A stretch of DNA of 64,000 nucleotides from Thalassotalea sp. ND16A (GTDB lineage Bacteria; Pseudomonadota; Gammaproteobacteria; Enterobacterales; Alteromonadaceae). The DNA is taken from assembly GCF_000764205.1 (NCBI RefSeq), contig NZ_JQDZ01000031.1, forward strand, positions 62,001 to 126,000, read 5' to 3'. Positions 49,629 to 60,196 of this stretch are shown here, piece after piece. Position 1 is the first letter of the stretch. The number at the start of each line of letters is the position of its first letter. A program made the translations under genes and the position numbers. The notes beneath the pieces were generated by a model. That model saw only the letters and a program-made list of their open reading frames with translations. It was not told the DNA's origin and searched no databases.

Positions 49629-51308
49629 ATGTCCCTTAAATCAATAAGGAAGAAACTGGCCAAACCTGAACCTTCTTGGCAATTGTGCCTGTTGGGGCTA
49701 CTTGGTGGCACTCTCGCCTCTGTGTTTATTATTTTGTTTCGTTTGAGTATTGAGTCATTACAATTATTGTATCTTGAAAACATCGATGACTACACCACTT
49801 TATCAGAATTTCAGCGTTTAATAACCCCCATTATCGCGGTGACCCTGATTTTGGCCCTCGCCTGGTTGCTAGGGTTTAAATACACACGGATGGGGATCCC
49901 GTTTGTCATTCACCGCTTAAAAGTCGCCTATGGCTCCATTCCGTTTAAAAACACCTTAACCCAATTTTTTGGCGGTATTTTTGCACTTGCCGGCGGTTTT
50001 TCGGTAGGAAGAGAAGGTCCGGCGGTACATATTGGTGCTGCCAGCAGCAGTTTTCTCGGCAGCAAACTGGCATTGCCACATAACGCGATCAGAACCTTAT
50101 GTGCCTGTGGTATTGCCGCTGGCATTTCGGCTAGCTTCAATACCCCTCTGGCTGCGGTAATTTTTGTCATGGAAGTGATATTGCGTGAATATAAATTACA
50201 CATCTTCATCCCGGTGATACTGGCTTCGATTATCGGCTCGATGATGACAAATGCGGTGTTTGGTTCGTTTCATGAATATGAATTTTTTGCCTATTTGGAA
50301 ATCGATTTTTGGCATTATCCATTGCTGATCATCCTTGGCATCTTTCTCGGTTTCTTAGCCAAGGCGTTTAACAGCAGTTTAATTTATACGATAAAATTGG
50401 CCAATAACATCCATATGGCGAAGCGCTTGTTTATCGCCGCAATACTGATGGGCATTATCGGTGTGTTAGTGCCGCAAGCGATGGGCCCTGGGTTAAGTGC
50501 GATAGATTTGATACTTGGCGAAAATGTGGCCATTTGGCTGCTGCTATCTTTGTTGGTTGCAAAATTTGTTGCGACAGTAGCAGTCTTAGGCTTAGGTATT
50601 CCTGGCGGTATAATAGGCCCAACATTAGGTATTGGCGCCGTTGCTGGCGCCTTTATTGCTTTTGTTGTCAGCCTGATATTTCCAGAGATCAGTTTTACTG
50701 GTGATTTTGCGTTATTAGGCATGGCCGGAATGCTTGCGGCAACACTGAATGCACCATTAGCGGCATTACTAACCATCATCGAGTTATCAAACCAGTTACA
50801 ACTTGCCCTGCCAGCGATGGTGGTGATCACCTCAGCGTATTTAACCTCTAGCCAATTTTTAAAAAATCGCTCTATCTTCCTGCAACAATTGGAATTGCAA
50901 AAATTACCTTATCAAATATCTCCGGTTGAAAGTGTATTGCAAAAACACGGGGTGCTAAGTCATATGGAACACGATTATACGCTATTGCAGCATGCCAATG
51001 ATGAGCAGATCAAATACACTTTGGCAACACAAACTACGCATCAGCCGATCATAGTGCAAAGCGCTAATGAAGAGTATAAGTTGGTGCAAATCGATTTAAA
51101 CTCGCATCCGCTAGAAGGTGAAGACAGAGCCATTAAAACCACATTAATGCCGGCGATTGATTCGCAAGCAACCTTGTCTGAAGCTTATTTCGCCTTGTAT
51201 GAAAAACGCGAAGGTGCGGTGTTTATTTATCATAAATCAAAGAAAAAAATCATCGGTCTGTTAGCATTTGATAAAATACGATTGATTTTAACCAAGGGAA
51301 ATATTTAG
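49629..51308 (+). CDS. CLC-family anion channel or anion/proton antiporter
   Basis: 559 residues. Membrane part about 15-425 with GREGP at 127-131 (gating Glu E129) and GIPGGIIGPTLGIGAVAG. The first selectivity motif, normally GSGIP, reads RMGIP (87-91), so Met88 stands where chloride CLCs have Ser. Residues about 430-559 form a cytoplasmic region with weak CBS-like features. One base separates it from hemJ, so the two are co-transcribed. The transported anion is uncertain. Confidence 0.9.
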   Translation: MSLKSIRKKLAKPEPSWQLCLLGLLGGTLASVFIILFRLSIESLQLLYLENIDDYTTLSEFQRLITPIIAVTLILALAWLLGFKYTRMGIPFVIHRLKVAYGSIPFKNTLTQFFGGIFALAGGFSVGREGPAVHIGAASSSFLGSKLALPHNAIRTLCACGIAAGISASFNTPLAAVIFVMEVILREYKLHIFIPVILASIIGSMMTNAVFGSFHEYEFFAYLEIDFWHYPLLIILGIFLGFLAKAFNSSLIYTIKLANNIHMAKRLFIAAILMGIIGVLVPQAMGPGLSAIDLILGENVAIWLLLSLLVAKFVATVAVLGLGIPGGIIGPTLGIGAVAGAFIAFVVSLIFPEISFTGDFALLGMAGMLAATLNAPLAALLTIIELSNQLQLALPAMVVITSAYLTSSQFLKNRSIFLQQLELQKLPYQISPVESVLQKHGVLSHMEHDYTLLQHANDEQIKYTLATQTTHQPIIVQSANEEYKLVQIDLNSHPLEGEDRAIKTTLMPAIDSQATLSEAYFALYEKREGAVFIYHKSKKKIIGLLAFDKIRLILTKGNI

Positions 51309-51309
51309 C

Positions 51310-51744
51310 ATGACCACCATTTTATGGTTAAAAGCATTACACATTGCTTTTATGGTTGCCTGGTTTGCCGGCATTTTTTATTTGCCCCGGCTGTTTGTTT
51401 ACCACGCAGAATCCGACAATACTGAAGTGCACAGCCAGCTAAAAATAATGGAACGTCGCTTACTGTATTTTGTCACTCCTTTTGCCTTATTAACCCTAAT
51501 TCTTGGTGTCGCTTTAATTTATATGATGGGATATCAATGGTTTATTGTCAGTAGTTGGTTGCATATCAAGTTAGCGTTAGTGGCGATATTGTTTGCCTAC
51601 CATGGCTATTGTTTTAAATTATTGGCTGATTTTCAACACGACAGAAATACCAAGTCGGGTAAGTTTTATCGCATATATAATGAATTACCGGTATTAATTT
51701 TATTTGCGGTGATCATCCTGGCCGTGCTAAAGCCTGGTATTTAA
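51310..51744 (+). CDS. hemJ: Protoporphyrinogen oxidase HemJ
   Basis: 144-residue four-helix membrane protein that oxidises protoporphyrinogen IX in haem synthesis. The N-terminus WLKALHIAFMVAWFAGIFYL with the conserved His and the FVYHAE that follows, plus a later HIKLALV, match HemJ (formerly UPF0093/CopD-like). Consistent with hemL lying 1.2 kb downstream. Starts one base after the CLC gene. Confidence 0.93.
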   Translation: MTTILWLKALHIAFMVAWFAGIFYLPRLFVYHAESDNTEVHSQLKIMERRLLYFVTPFALLTLILGVALIYMMGYQWFIVSSWLHIKLALVAILFAYHGYCFKLLADFQHDRNTKSGKFYRIYNELPVLILFAVIILAVLKPGI

Positions 51745-51896
51745 TAAGCCGGGCATTTATTAACATATGCACGATTTTATGCGGATATTATGTTAAAGTT
51801 GCGCGCAAATTACGCGAGCTGAATTAAGCAAAACACATAAAAACATTCAATTCGTTAAATATATATTAAACTTTCAACCATATCAGGTAGTTAACC

Positions 51897-52904
51897 ATGA
51901 TGAAATTTCAGGGCAGCGACATTTTATCTGTGTCACAGTTTGACCGAGAATCGGTGTCACGCATTCTTGAAGTCGCCCAAGCAATGGTCCCTTATGCCAG
52001 CCGGCAAAAGCGCTGTCATGTGCTTGAAGGGGCAATTTTAAATAATCTGTTTTTTGAACCGAGTACCCGCACCCGTATTTCGTTTGGTACCGCGTTCCAG
52101 TTACTTGGCGGCTTTGTTCATGAAACCGTTGGCCAGGAAAGCTCGTCGTTATCAAAAGGCGAATCCTTATTTGACACCGCAAAAGTTATCAGTGGCTATT
52201 CGGATGTGATTGCCATGCGTCACCCTGAAATGCACTCGGTCGGCGATTTTGCCAAAGGCAGTACCGTACCAGTCATTAATGGCGGCGACGGTGCCAATGA
52301 ACACCCAACCCAAGCCTTGCTCGATTTGTTCACCATTCAAGCGGAAATGTCTCGTTTTAATAAAGGTATTGATAATTTAAATATCGTATTAATGGGTGAT
52401 TTAAAGCATGGCCGTACCGTACATTCATTATCACGGTTATTAAGCCTTTATAAAAACGTAAACATTACGTTATTAGCGCCCCAGCCATTACAAATGCCAC
52501 AATACATAGTAGATTTACTCACCAATGCCGGACACAAAGTCACCATAACCGACACCATGGCCGGACATTTGCAAAGTGATGTGGTGTATCAAACCCGAAT
52601 TCAACAAGAGCGTTTTAGCAGCTTAGCAGAAGCCGATAAATATCGTGGCCATTTCAGCTTGAATAAGACGGTGTATCAGCAGTACTGTCAAGATCATACG
52701 GTAATTATGCATCCGCTGCCTCGAGATTCACGGCCGGAAGCCAATGAACTTGATGTTGATTTGAATGACAACACAAATCTGGCTATTTTCCGTCAGGCGC
52801 AAAATGGCGTATTAGTACGGATGGCATTATTCGCCTTAACATTAGGCGTTGATGAAAAACTGACACAATTTGAAAAACCAGTAACCTGGTTTACCAACAA
52901 ATAG
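51897..52904 (+). CDS. pyrB: Aspartate carbamoyltransferase catalytic subunit
   Basis: Transfers the carbamoyl group to aspartate in pyrimidine synthesis. 335 residues. Carbamoyl-phosphate loop STRTR (56-60) in FFEPSTRTRISFGTAFQ; GGDGANEHPTQALLDLFT; MHPLPRDSRPEANELD. No regulatory pyrI or dihydroorotase-like partner is adjacent, so this may be an unregulated trimer. Either of two adjacent ATG codons could start it. The 152-nt leader shows no obvious attenuator. Confidence 0.96.
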   Translation: MMKFQGSDILSVSQFDRESVSRILEVAQAMVPYASRQKRCHVLEGAILNNLFFEPSTRTRISFGTAFQLLGGFVHETVGQESSSLSKGESLFDTAKVISGYSDVIAMRHPEMHSVGDFAKGSTVPVINGGDGANEHPTQALLDLFTIQAEMSRFNKGIDNLNIVLMGDLKHGRTVHSLSRLLSLYKNVNITLLAPQPLQMPQYIVDLLTNAGHKVTITDTMAGHLQSDVVYQTRIQQERFSSLAEADKYRGHFSLNKTVYQQYCQDHTVIMHPLPRDSRPEANELDVDLNDNTNLAIFRQAQNGVLVRMALFALTLGVDEKLTQFEKPVTWFTNK

Positions 52905-52966
52905 AATTTTAAATAGTAATAACGGCTCATATTTTATGCGCCGTATTGAGAATACAAGGCTAGAAC

Positions 52967-54247
52967 ATGTCAAACTCAGAACAATTATTTGCGCAAGCGC
53001 AACAAACTATACCAGGTGGCGTTAACTCACCAGTACGAGCGTTTACTGGCGTTGGCGGTACTCCGCGATTTATCGAACGTGCCGAAGGTGCTTATATTTT
53101 TGATGCCGATGGCAAGAAATATATCGACTATGTTGGTTCTTGGGGACCGATGATTTTAGGACATAATCACCCGGCTATTTTAGATGCTGTAATTAGCACA
53201 GCACAAAACGGCTTAAGTTTTGGTGCGCCAACCTCGCTGGAAATTACCATGGCCGAAAAAGTTCGTGAACTGGTACCATCGATGGAAAAGCTGCGCATGG
53301 TAAGTTCTGGTACGGAAGCCACCATGAGCGCGATTCGTTTAGCTCGTGGTTACACAAATCGTGATAAAATTTTGAAATTTGAAGGCTGTTACCATGGCCA
53401 TGCCGACTCATTGTTAGTGAAAGCTGGCTCAGGCGCGTTAACCTTAGGCGTACCAAACTCTCCGGGTATCCCGGCAGACTTTGCCAAACACACCTTAACC
53501 GTGACTTATAACGATACCGATTCAGTGCAACAAATTTTCAAAGAATATGGCGACGAAATCGCCTGTATTATTGTTGAACCCGTTGCCGGTAACATGAACT
53601 GTATCCCACCAGTGCCTGGTTTCCTTGAAGGCCTGCGCAGCATCTGTGATGAATATAAATCGGTGCTTATTTTGGATGAGGTAATGACCGGGTTCCGCGT
53701 GGCTTTAGGTTGTGCGCAAGCGCATTACAATATCACTCCGGATTTAACCACATTAGGTAAAGTCATCGGTGGCGGCATGCCAGTTGGTGCTTTTGGTGGT
53801 AAAAGCGAAATCATGGACTACATTGCGCCAGTGGGCCCGGTTTATCAAGCCGGTACCTTATCTGGTAACCCAATCGCCATGGCAGCTGGATTCGCCGCAT
53901 TAACCGAATTGAGCGATAACGATTACCACACCGGCTTAACTGAAAAAACCAAGCAAATTGCCGAAGGCTTTAAAGCTGCGGCAAAACGCCAGGGTGTGCC
54001 GTTAAGCATTAACTACGTTGGCGCTATGTTTGGTTTCTTCTTCACCGAGCAAGAACAAGTAAGTACCTTTGCGCAAGTGATGAAATGCGATACCGATAAA
54101 TTCAACAAGTTCTTCCATTTAATGTTAGATGAAGGTGTTTTCTTGGCGCCTTCAGCTTTTGAGGCCGGGTTCTTATCGGCCGCGCATAATGATGCCGACA
54201 TTGAAGCAACCTTAGCTGCCGCTGAACGTTGTTTTGCCAAGCTTTAA
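52967..54247 (+). CDS. hemL: Glutamate-1-semialdehyde 2,1-aminomutase
   Basis: PMP/PLP enzyme making 5-aminolevulinate by the C5 route. 426 residues. The cofactor lysine is K265 in [47 protein letters not shown] and [18 protein letters not shown] are the family marks. Followed by a strong terminator. Supplies tetrapyrrole precursor that the nearby hemJ and cobA steps also use. Confidence 0.98.
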   Translation: MSNSEQLFAQAQQTIPGGVNSPVRAFTGVGGTPRFIERAEGAYIFDADGKKYIDYVGSWGPMILGHNHPAILDAVISTAQNGLSFGAPTSLEITMAEKVRELVPSMEKLRMVSSGTEATMSAIRLARGYTNRDKILKFEGCYHGHADSLLVKAGSGALTLGVPNSPGIPADFAKHTLTVTYNDTDSVQQIFKEYGDEIACIIVEPVAGNMNCIPPVPGFLEGLRSICDEYKSVLILDEVMTGFRVALGCAQAHYNITPDLTTLGKVIGGGMPVGAFGGKSEIMDYIAPVGPVYQAGTLSGNPIAMAAGFAALTELSDNDYHTGLTEKTKQIAEGFKAAAKRQGVPLSINYVGAMFGFFFTEQEQVSTFAQVMKCDTDKFNKFFHLMLDEGVFLAPSAFEAGFLSAAHNDADIEATLAAAERCFAKL

Positions 54248-54277
54248 GCATTAGCTTTAAACGCTAGTTTTTTCGAT

Positions 54278-54305
54278 AAATGCCCACTGTTGTGGGCATT
54301 TTTTT
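54278..54305 (+). terminator. Terminator of hemL
   Basis: 10-bp perfect stem AAATGCCCAC/GTGGGCATTT with TGTT loop and seven T at the 3' side. Confidence 0.95.
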
Positions 54306-54356
54306 GCACATGGATGTGCTTATCCTCCCGCACCATGGATGGGGGAAAGGGAGGAT
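54306..54356. repeat. Two hairpins between hemL and the cytochrome b gene
   Basis: GCACAT/ATGTGC (54306-54319) and ATCCTCCC (54322-54329) with GGGAGGAT (54349-54356). The second lies 37 nt beyond the cytochrome stop and may help terminate that convergent transcript. Confidence 0.4.
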
Positions 54357-54393
54357 TAAAATTAACACTAAACGACATAACCTGAATCGTTAT

Positions 54394-55101
54394 TTATTCC
54401 CGCTTTTTCAAGTATTTATAGCCATTGATCATTGCCGAGACTAAAGATTGATGATGTTTTCTTTCCGCATAAATCACCACAGCAATATGAATAAAAATGA
54501 ACATCAGCAGGGTGTAGAATGAATAAACATGAGTTTGTATAAACGGGGCTCGAAATTCGCGCATTGCCTTATAAGCCTGTTCATCGACATTGGTTTTTGA
54601 ATAGGGCTTTATCGAGGCTAAATCTTGTTTATCAATGGCGATACTTTCAGCAAAATGTTGGCCAAATGGCGGGTAATAAATGTCGGTGCCGGCGATCACT
54701 AAACCGCTAACCACTTGTGTTGTCATTAACAAAAATAACGCCGTTACCATCAATTTACCTAACGGATTATGGCCCTGATATTGTTTGCTTTTATCCTGTT
54801 GATATTGTTTTAGTTCGTCAATAAATCCCTGTTGAAAGGCCAGAGTTTTAGAAAACCGTTCAAAGCCTTTGCCAGTAAAACCACAAAAAAAACGATACAA
54901 CAAATTAACAGTAAAGACATAGCCAATCGATACGTGCAGCACTTTCAGCAGAATTTTACCTTCCGTTGTTATACCGAGTACTTTTGCATTCAAAATAATG
55001 GTGCCGATAACAATCAATAAAAGTATTGAAGTCACATTAAGCCAGTGAAATAACCGTATATTGCGGCTCCAAACATAAACTTTTTGTGTTAACTTTTCCA
55101 T
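54394..55101 (-). CDS. Membrane cytochrome b (hydrogenase-type b561 family)
   Basis: 235 residues, four helices. Haem-ligand candidates: H19 in RLFHWLN, H56 in KVLHVSIGY, and two late His in QTHVYSFY and FIHIAVV. Residues fit the Ni/Fe-hydrogenase b-type cytochrome family (Pfam Ni_hydr_CYTB), which passes electrons from quinol to a periplasmic or membrane partner. No hydrogenase, formate dehydrogenase or c-type cytochrome is adjacent, so the partner is unknown. Confidence 0.85.
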   Translation of the reverse strand: MEKLTQKVYVWSRNIRLFHWLNVTSILLLIVIGTIILNAKVLGITTEGKILLKVLHVSIGYVFTVNLLYRFFCGFTGKGFERFSKTLAFQQGFIDELKQYQQDKSKQYQGHNPLGKLMVTALFLLMTTQVVSGLVIAGTDIYYPPFGQHFAESIAIDKQDLASIKPYSKTNVDEQAYKAMREFRAPFIQTHVYSFYTLLMFIFIHIAVVIYAERKHHQSLVSAMINGYKYLKKRE

Positions 55102-55168
55102 GTTGAGCCTTGCTTTACTTTAAAATTAAGATGGGAACATCAGTCATTGCTGCTGTACATTTTTTCAA

Positions 55169-57517
55169 TTAGTCACTACCCGAGCCAAATATTTTCTCTA
55201 ACCAAGATGCTTGTTCTGGCCGTTGTTGTAGACATTTATCGGAATAAAATATGCTATCCCTTATTGCCGGGTAGTAGGCAACGTTGGCGCAATCATCCAT
55301 AACCGCATTGCCGGTGGCTAATTCAAAGGTGGCAAACTCTATGCCTTCTGGCAACAAATCGAAGCGGGAACTGCTGCCTTGTTTCTTCAGGTAATTGGCA
55401 AACAAAGATAATGCGCCACTACTGCCAGTTAAACCCATGGGTAAATTATCATCTCTTCCGATCCAGGTTGTTACTACACTTTGTTGATCGTAACCAACAA
55501 ACCAGGAATCACGTAAATCATTACTGGTGCCGGTTTTACCGGCAATGATTTGCTCCGGGAAGAGCCAGGAAAGCGATTTTGCCGTGCCGTCTTTTGCGAC
55601 GCGCGCTAAGGCATAATCAATTAAATACGCCGCTTGTGGTGACAATCGCGCATCGACAATGTTGTTTTTACTCCACAACACGTCACCTTGACCTGAAACC
55701 ACACGAATGATCGCATGAGCGTCATTATACAGGCCGTTATTGGCAATAGTGTTATACCATTGGTTGACTTCATACGCCGACATATTAATGGCACCCAGCA
55801 ACATACTTGGTACCATAGGTACTTTGCCTTCATAACCCAATGCGGTTAAGGTAGTCGCGACTTTGTCGATACCCAATTGCATACCAAGATTTACCGTAGG
55901 AACATTAAGCGAGTTAACTAAGCCTTGGATCAGTGGTACTTGCCCGCGAAATTTACCATCATAGTTTTGCGGTTGCCAATATTTACCTTTTGAACTTTCT
56001 AATGAAATAGGTTCATCTTTCAACGGGGTGGCGAAATTGTAGGTGTTAAACTTTTCTAACGCGGTTAAATAAACCGCAGGTTTTATCAGTGAGCCAATTG
56101 GACGTTTGGCATCCAACGCCCGGTTAAAACCGGAGAACTTAACCGACTTACCGCCAACTACGGCTTGAATTTGACCGCTGCGAATGTCACTAATCACCAC
56201 TGCCGCTTCTAACTTTTCTGTGGCTTTAGCTTTTTCAAGTAAGGCTAATTGTTGCTTTATTGCACGTTCCACATGGGTTTGACGATGTAAATCAAAACCA
56301 GTAAAGATTCGAATGCCGGATTGCATCGCATTAGCGGCGCCCATTTGTTTTAATTCTCGACGGACCAATTGCATGTAAGCCGGATACGTTTGCTTGTCGA
56401 AACGCCGTTCGGCTCGAATGTTTAACGGGGTTAATAATGCCTGGTTAAATTCATTTTTGTTGATTAAATGATTTTCAAACATCATTCTTAACACCAAATC
56501 CCGGCGCTCTGCCGCGCGTTTCGGTTTTCGCCAGGGATCGTAAAATGATGGCCCCTTAATTTGTGCGATCAGCAAGGCAATTTCATGACTTTCCAGATTT
56601 TTTAACGGCTTGCCAAAGTAAAACTGCGCAGCCAGGCCGACACCATGAATGCCATTGGCATAATGTTGACCTAAATACACTTCGTTAAGGTAAGCTTCAA
56701 GAATTTGATCTTTGGAATAACGCATCTCCAGGATGATCGAAATGAGTGCTTCATTCACTTTTCGCCATAGCGTTTTATGGCGAGTTAAAAACATGTTTTT
56801 TGCCAGCTGCTGGGTAAGAGTACTGCCTCCCTGTACCGTTTCGCCAGCCAATATATTTTTCCAAAACGCTCTTAAAATACCCGTAGGCGATAAACCATGA
56901 TGATGATAAAAATCTTTATCTTCAATGAATAACAAGGTATCAATTAGCTGTTCAGGCATTTGATCCAGGCTAAGTACTACCCGGTCTTCACCTTCAGCAG
57001 ATAAAATACGGTCAATTAAAATGGGTTCGAGTTTTACTTTATGTAAGGGTTGTCCATCTTCTAACAAGCGAAAAACTTCGTCACGTTTTTTCTCTATCGA
57101 CACCTTGGCCGGTGCTTCAAGACCGAAACCAAAATCGAACTCACGACGATAAATAATGAACTTATTCGAATTGCGGGCATATTGTCCGGGCAACTTCACT
57201 TTCGCTACCCGTTTATAATGCAAATGCAGCAACTCTTGTTCTAAATGGTCAAAATTAATTTGCTGGTCATTGTTAATCGTAGGAACTTTACCGTACACTT
57301 GCGCCGGCACCTGCCAGCGCTGGCCTTCAAAGGTATGACGCACTTTACCATCGAGATAAATACTGTATAACGCGAGCGTGGTAACAAATATTATCGACAG
57401 CTTAATAGCCGTCATGGCACACCAATGAGTAAAGCCAGGTTTTGCTTTTTGCTCTTTCTCAACCTTGCCTTTGGTGAAGCCTTTTTGTGGTTTTTTTATT
57501 AATTTTCTTGTTGCCAT
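55169..57517 (-). CDS. mrcB: Penicillin-binding protein 1B (glycosyltransferase/transpeptidase)
   Basis: Bifunctional murein synthase, 782 residues. Cytoplasmic basic tail 1-35, membrane helix about 37-55, UB2H-like region, glycosyltransferase domain with catalytic E199 (FIEDKDFYHHHG) and GGSTLTQQLAKNMFL, then transpeptidase with S476 and K479 (RPIGSLIKP), SLN, and KTG from K661. GETVQGGSTLTQQLA and the UB2H region point to PBP1B rather than PBP1A. hrpB ends 9 nt upstream on the same strand, the usual order in this group. Confidence 0.95.
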   Translation of the reverse strand: MATRKLIKKPQKGFTKGKVEKEQKAKPGFTHWCAMTAIKLSIIFVTTLALYSIYLDGKVRHTFEGQRWQVPAQVYGKVPTINNDQQINFDHLEQELLHLHYKRVAKVKLPGQYARNSNKFIIYRREFDFGFGLEAPAKVSIEKKRDEVFRLLEDGQPLHKVKLEPILIDRILSAEGEDRVVLSLDQMPEQLIDTLLFIEDKDFYHHHGLSPTGILRAFWKNILAGETVQGGSTLTQQLAKNMFLTRHKTLWRKVNEALISIILEMRYSKDQILEAYLNEVYLGQHYANGIHGVGLAAQFYFGKPLKNLESHEIALLIAQIKGPSFYDPWRKPKRAAERRDLVLRMMFENHLINKNEFNQALLTPLNIRAERRFDKQTYPAYMQLVRRELKQMGAANAMQSGIRIFTGFDLHRQTHVERAIKQQLALLEKAKATEKLEAAVVISDIRSGQIQAVVGGKSVKFSGFNRALDAKRPIGSLIKPAVYLTALEKFNTYNFATPLKDEPISLESSKGKYWQPQNYDGKFRGQVPLIQGLVNSLNVPTVNLGMQLGIDKVATTLTALGYEGKVPMVPSMLLGAINMSAYEVNQWYNTIANNGLYNDAHAIIRVVSGQGDVLWSKNNIVDARLSPQAAYLIDYALARVAKDGTAKSLSWLFPEQIIAGKTGTSNDLRDSWFVGYDQQSVVTTWIGRDDNLPMGLTGSSGALSLFANYLKKQGSSSRFDLLPEGIEFATFELATGNAVMDDCANVAYYPAIRDSIFYSDKCLQQRPEQASWLEKIFGSGSD

Positions 57518-57526
57518 GTTTTTATT

Positions 57527-60109
57527 CTAGTTGTCTTTCAGCAAATGTTTTTTTAATTTTGTTGTCGCTTGCGCATTGGCCGGATCGTCAGGCCAAAAAT
57601 GTTTCGGATAATTCGACTTCATATCCTTTTGCACATCTTTGTAACTTCCCTGCCAAAACCTCGCCAGATCTTGAGTCAGCTGAATCGGCCTGCGTGCCGG
57701 TGACAGCAACTCTAACAGTACCGCGACTTGCCCATTAGCAACCGAAGGGGAACTACTTAAACCATACACCTGTTGCATAGGTAATGCCAATTTTGGGTGC
57801 GGTTGTTCGCTGTATTGATAACTAAATTCGCGACCAACCGGGCTGGTATAAGATTTCGGCGCCCAGCGCATAAGCAATTGCTGTTGTTCAAACGTTAGCG
57901 AGTTATACAAGATGTCATAAAAGTTAAGTTGCTGCAGTTGGCTGAGTTTTTTTACATCGAATAAATACGGCCCCAACCAATCCGCGATATTGAGCAATAA
58001 TTCGCGGTCAGCAAACTTCGGCAACGGTAAATCCTCGAAATACTGATTTAACCAGCGGATTCGGCTCAACAGATTTAACGCAATGGCATTAAATTTTAAT
58101 ATCGTCAGGCCTTTTCGTTGAATATAATCGCACCACAGGCGAGTTAACTTTTCGGCGCTTAGTTTAGATTGACTCGGCTGCCGCGACAAAATGATACTGC
58201 CTAAACGGGTTTGTGTTTCACTGCTAATTCGTTGCTGCTTTTCGTCATAGCTTAAGCGCTCATGACGGCTTATCTGAGCATTAAAGTACTGATAAATATG
58301 TTGCTCCTGTAATGGCGCGGTTAAGCGTATTTGCAATTTTTGTTGGTAGCTTTGCAACACCGCACACGCTAAAAACGGCTCGCCTCGCAAAGTATCCTCA
58401 TCGGCTAAATTTGCCCCCTTGCCATTGGCGCACAAATAGCTGCTTTGCGAATTTCTGACCATGGCGATGCGCTCTGGGTAGGCAAAGGCTAAAAACAAGC
58501 CGCAATACTCCATCGGCCAGTCATTGTCATTTAAGCTGAGTGAAACACGTCGGGGGTGCAAATGACTTAACTTAGCCGCGAGGTTTCGGGCCTGTTGGAT
58601 GATCCGGTATTCGATGTTTGATGCTTTGCGTTTCACTGAGCCTGCCAGTTGATATAAACGACTGCGAATATCACTTTCATTAAAAGCCCGCTCACGCTTT
58701 AAGATATCGCGTTCTTCTAACATCGCGGCTAATAGACACGCCAACGATAATAAGCCTTGGACGTTTTTTACCACTTTTGCATCATCACTTACTATCTTCA
58801 GCGCTTTGATCAGCATATGGGCAAAACGTGGATGACAGGGCAATTGTGCGACCTGGTTACCGTGTGTGGTTAATCGATTATTACCATCGACAATTTCTAA
58901 CGCTTGCAGTGCCTGCCAGTTTTGTTGCTCGCTAACGGCGCGCGGCAACTCTAAAAAGTTGAGCTGCTGATATTGAGCAACGCCCCAGCTGGCCACCTCA
59001 ATGGTGAGTGGTAATAAGTCGGCCTGACTAATTTCACTGCGGCTATGTTCGACTCGACGTTGAAAGTCTTCATTGGCGTATAAACGGATACAACGGCCCG
59101 CTTGTAAACGTCCGGCTCGCCCGGCCCGCTGAATAGCAGAAGCCTTACTAATCTTTTGCTGCCTTAACTCATTGATCAAGCTGTCACTATTAAACTGCGC
59201 AATCTTTTCATAACCACTATCGATGACCATGCTGATGCCATCTATGGTCAGTGACGTTTCGGCAATGTTAGTGGCCAGTACGATTTTTCTGCGACCCATT
59301 TCGCTTTTTGCAATTGCCTGCTGCTGTTGCTTAATGTCTAAATCGCCATACAGGGCATGTAAATCGATATCATTGGCTAACTGCCCAAGCAGAGCATTAA
59401 AAATAAAACGAATATCGGCAGTGCCCGGCAGAAAAACCAAAATAGAACCGCTTTCAATGTTCGCTTGCTGGCGAATGACACTGACTGCGTGTTGCCGCCA
59501 ATTTCGTTCATTACCGGGCGCATGATAGCTAATATCAATAGGATAGCTTTTGCCCTCACAGCCGAGGACTGTTGCCTGTGGTAAAAATTTTGCCAGATAT
59601 TGATTATCCAATGTCGCCGACATCAGTAGCAAGGTTAAATCGTCACGTAAGCCCTGCTGCACATCCAGTGCCAGGGCAAAGGCTAAATCGGCATGAATAG
59701 AGCGCTCGTGAAACTCATCAAAAATAATTAACCCCACACCTGCCAGTTCATTATCGTGCTGAATTAAACGGGTAAGTATGCCTTCGGTAACCACTTCTAA
59801 GCGAGTGTTGTTGGAAACTTTGCTATCGTTGCGCATACGATAACCAACGGTGCCGCCGACTTTTTCACCCAACTGCTGAGCAAGCCGACTGGCAACCGAT
59901 TTTGCCGCGATGCGACGCGGTTGTAACATGATGATTTTTTGCTGAGCAAAGCGCTGAGATTGCAACAGCCATAGCGGTAAACAGGTTGATTTACCCGCCC
60001 CGGGTGGCGCCGATAATATAATCGCGGCAGATGATTGCAAGGCATCTAAAATGGGCTGCTTAACAGCCTCGATAGGTAGAGTAGTAGAAGTTGAAGCGTT
60101 TGCTGTCAT
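57527..60109 (-). CDS. hrpB: ATP-dependent RNA helicase HrpB
   Basis: DEAH-box helicase, 860 residues. Motif I PPGAGKST (35-42), motif II IIFDEFHERS, motif III LLMSATLDN, motif VI AIQRAGRAGRLQAGRCIRLY, then helicase-associated and HrpB C-terminal domains (MRWAPKSYTSPVGREFSYQY). Function in the cell is not well defined. Typically located next to mrcB, as here. Confidence 0.96.
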   Translation of the reverse strand: MTANASTSTTLPIEAVKQPILDALQSSAAIILSAPPGAGKSTCLPLWLLQSQRFAQQKIIMLQPRRIAAKSVASRLAQQLGEKVGGTVGYRMRNDSKVSNNTRLEVVTEGILTRLIQHDNELAGVGLIIFDEFHERSIHADLAFALALDVQQGLRDDLTLLLMSATLDNQYLAKFLPQATVLGCEGKSYPIDISYHAPGNERNWRQHAVSVIRQQANIESGSILVFLPGTADIRFIFNALLGQLANDIDLHALYGDLDIKQQQQAIAKSEMGRRKIVLATNIAETSLTIDGISMVIDSGYEKIAQFNSDSLINELRQQKISKASAIQRAGRAGRLQAGRCIRLYANEDFQRRVEHSRSEISQADLLPLTIEVASWGVAQYQQLNFLELPRAVSEQQNWQALQALEIVDGNNRLTTHGNQVAQLPCHPRFAHMLIKALKIVSDDAKVVKNVQGLLSLACLLAAMLEERDILKRERAFNESDIRSRLYQLAGSVKRKASNIEYRIIQQARNLAAKLSHLHPRRVSLSLNDNDWPMEYCGLFLAFAYPERIAMVRNSQSSYLCANGKGANLADEDTLRGEPFLACAVLQSYQQKLQIRLTAPLQEQHIYQYFNAQISRHERLSYDEKQQRISSETQTRLGSIILSRQPSQSKLSAEKLTRLWCDYIQRKGLTILKFNAIALNLLSRIRWLNQYFEDLPLPKFADRELLLNIADWLGPYLFDVKKLSQLQQLNFYDILYNSLTFEQQQLLMRWAPKSYTSPVGREFSYQYSEQPHPKLALPMQQVYGLSSSPSVANGQVAVLLELLSPARRPIQLTQDLARFWQGSYKDVQKDMKSNYPKHFWPDDPANAQATTKLKKHLLKDN

Positions 60110-60196
60110 GCGCTGATTTACGATAAGCCGTCAATAGCGCATTTATAACATATCCCGCGGCGTCTTTACATTGCCGGTTACTATGCTAGTGATCTT

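Noticed and set aside
51722-51755. Terminator after hemJ (GCCTGG...CCGGGC)
   Set aside because: Only six pairs with a wobble and no T run, so not reported as a feature.
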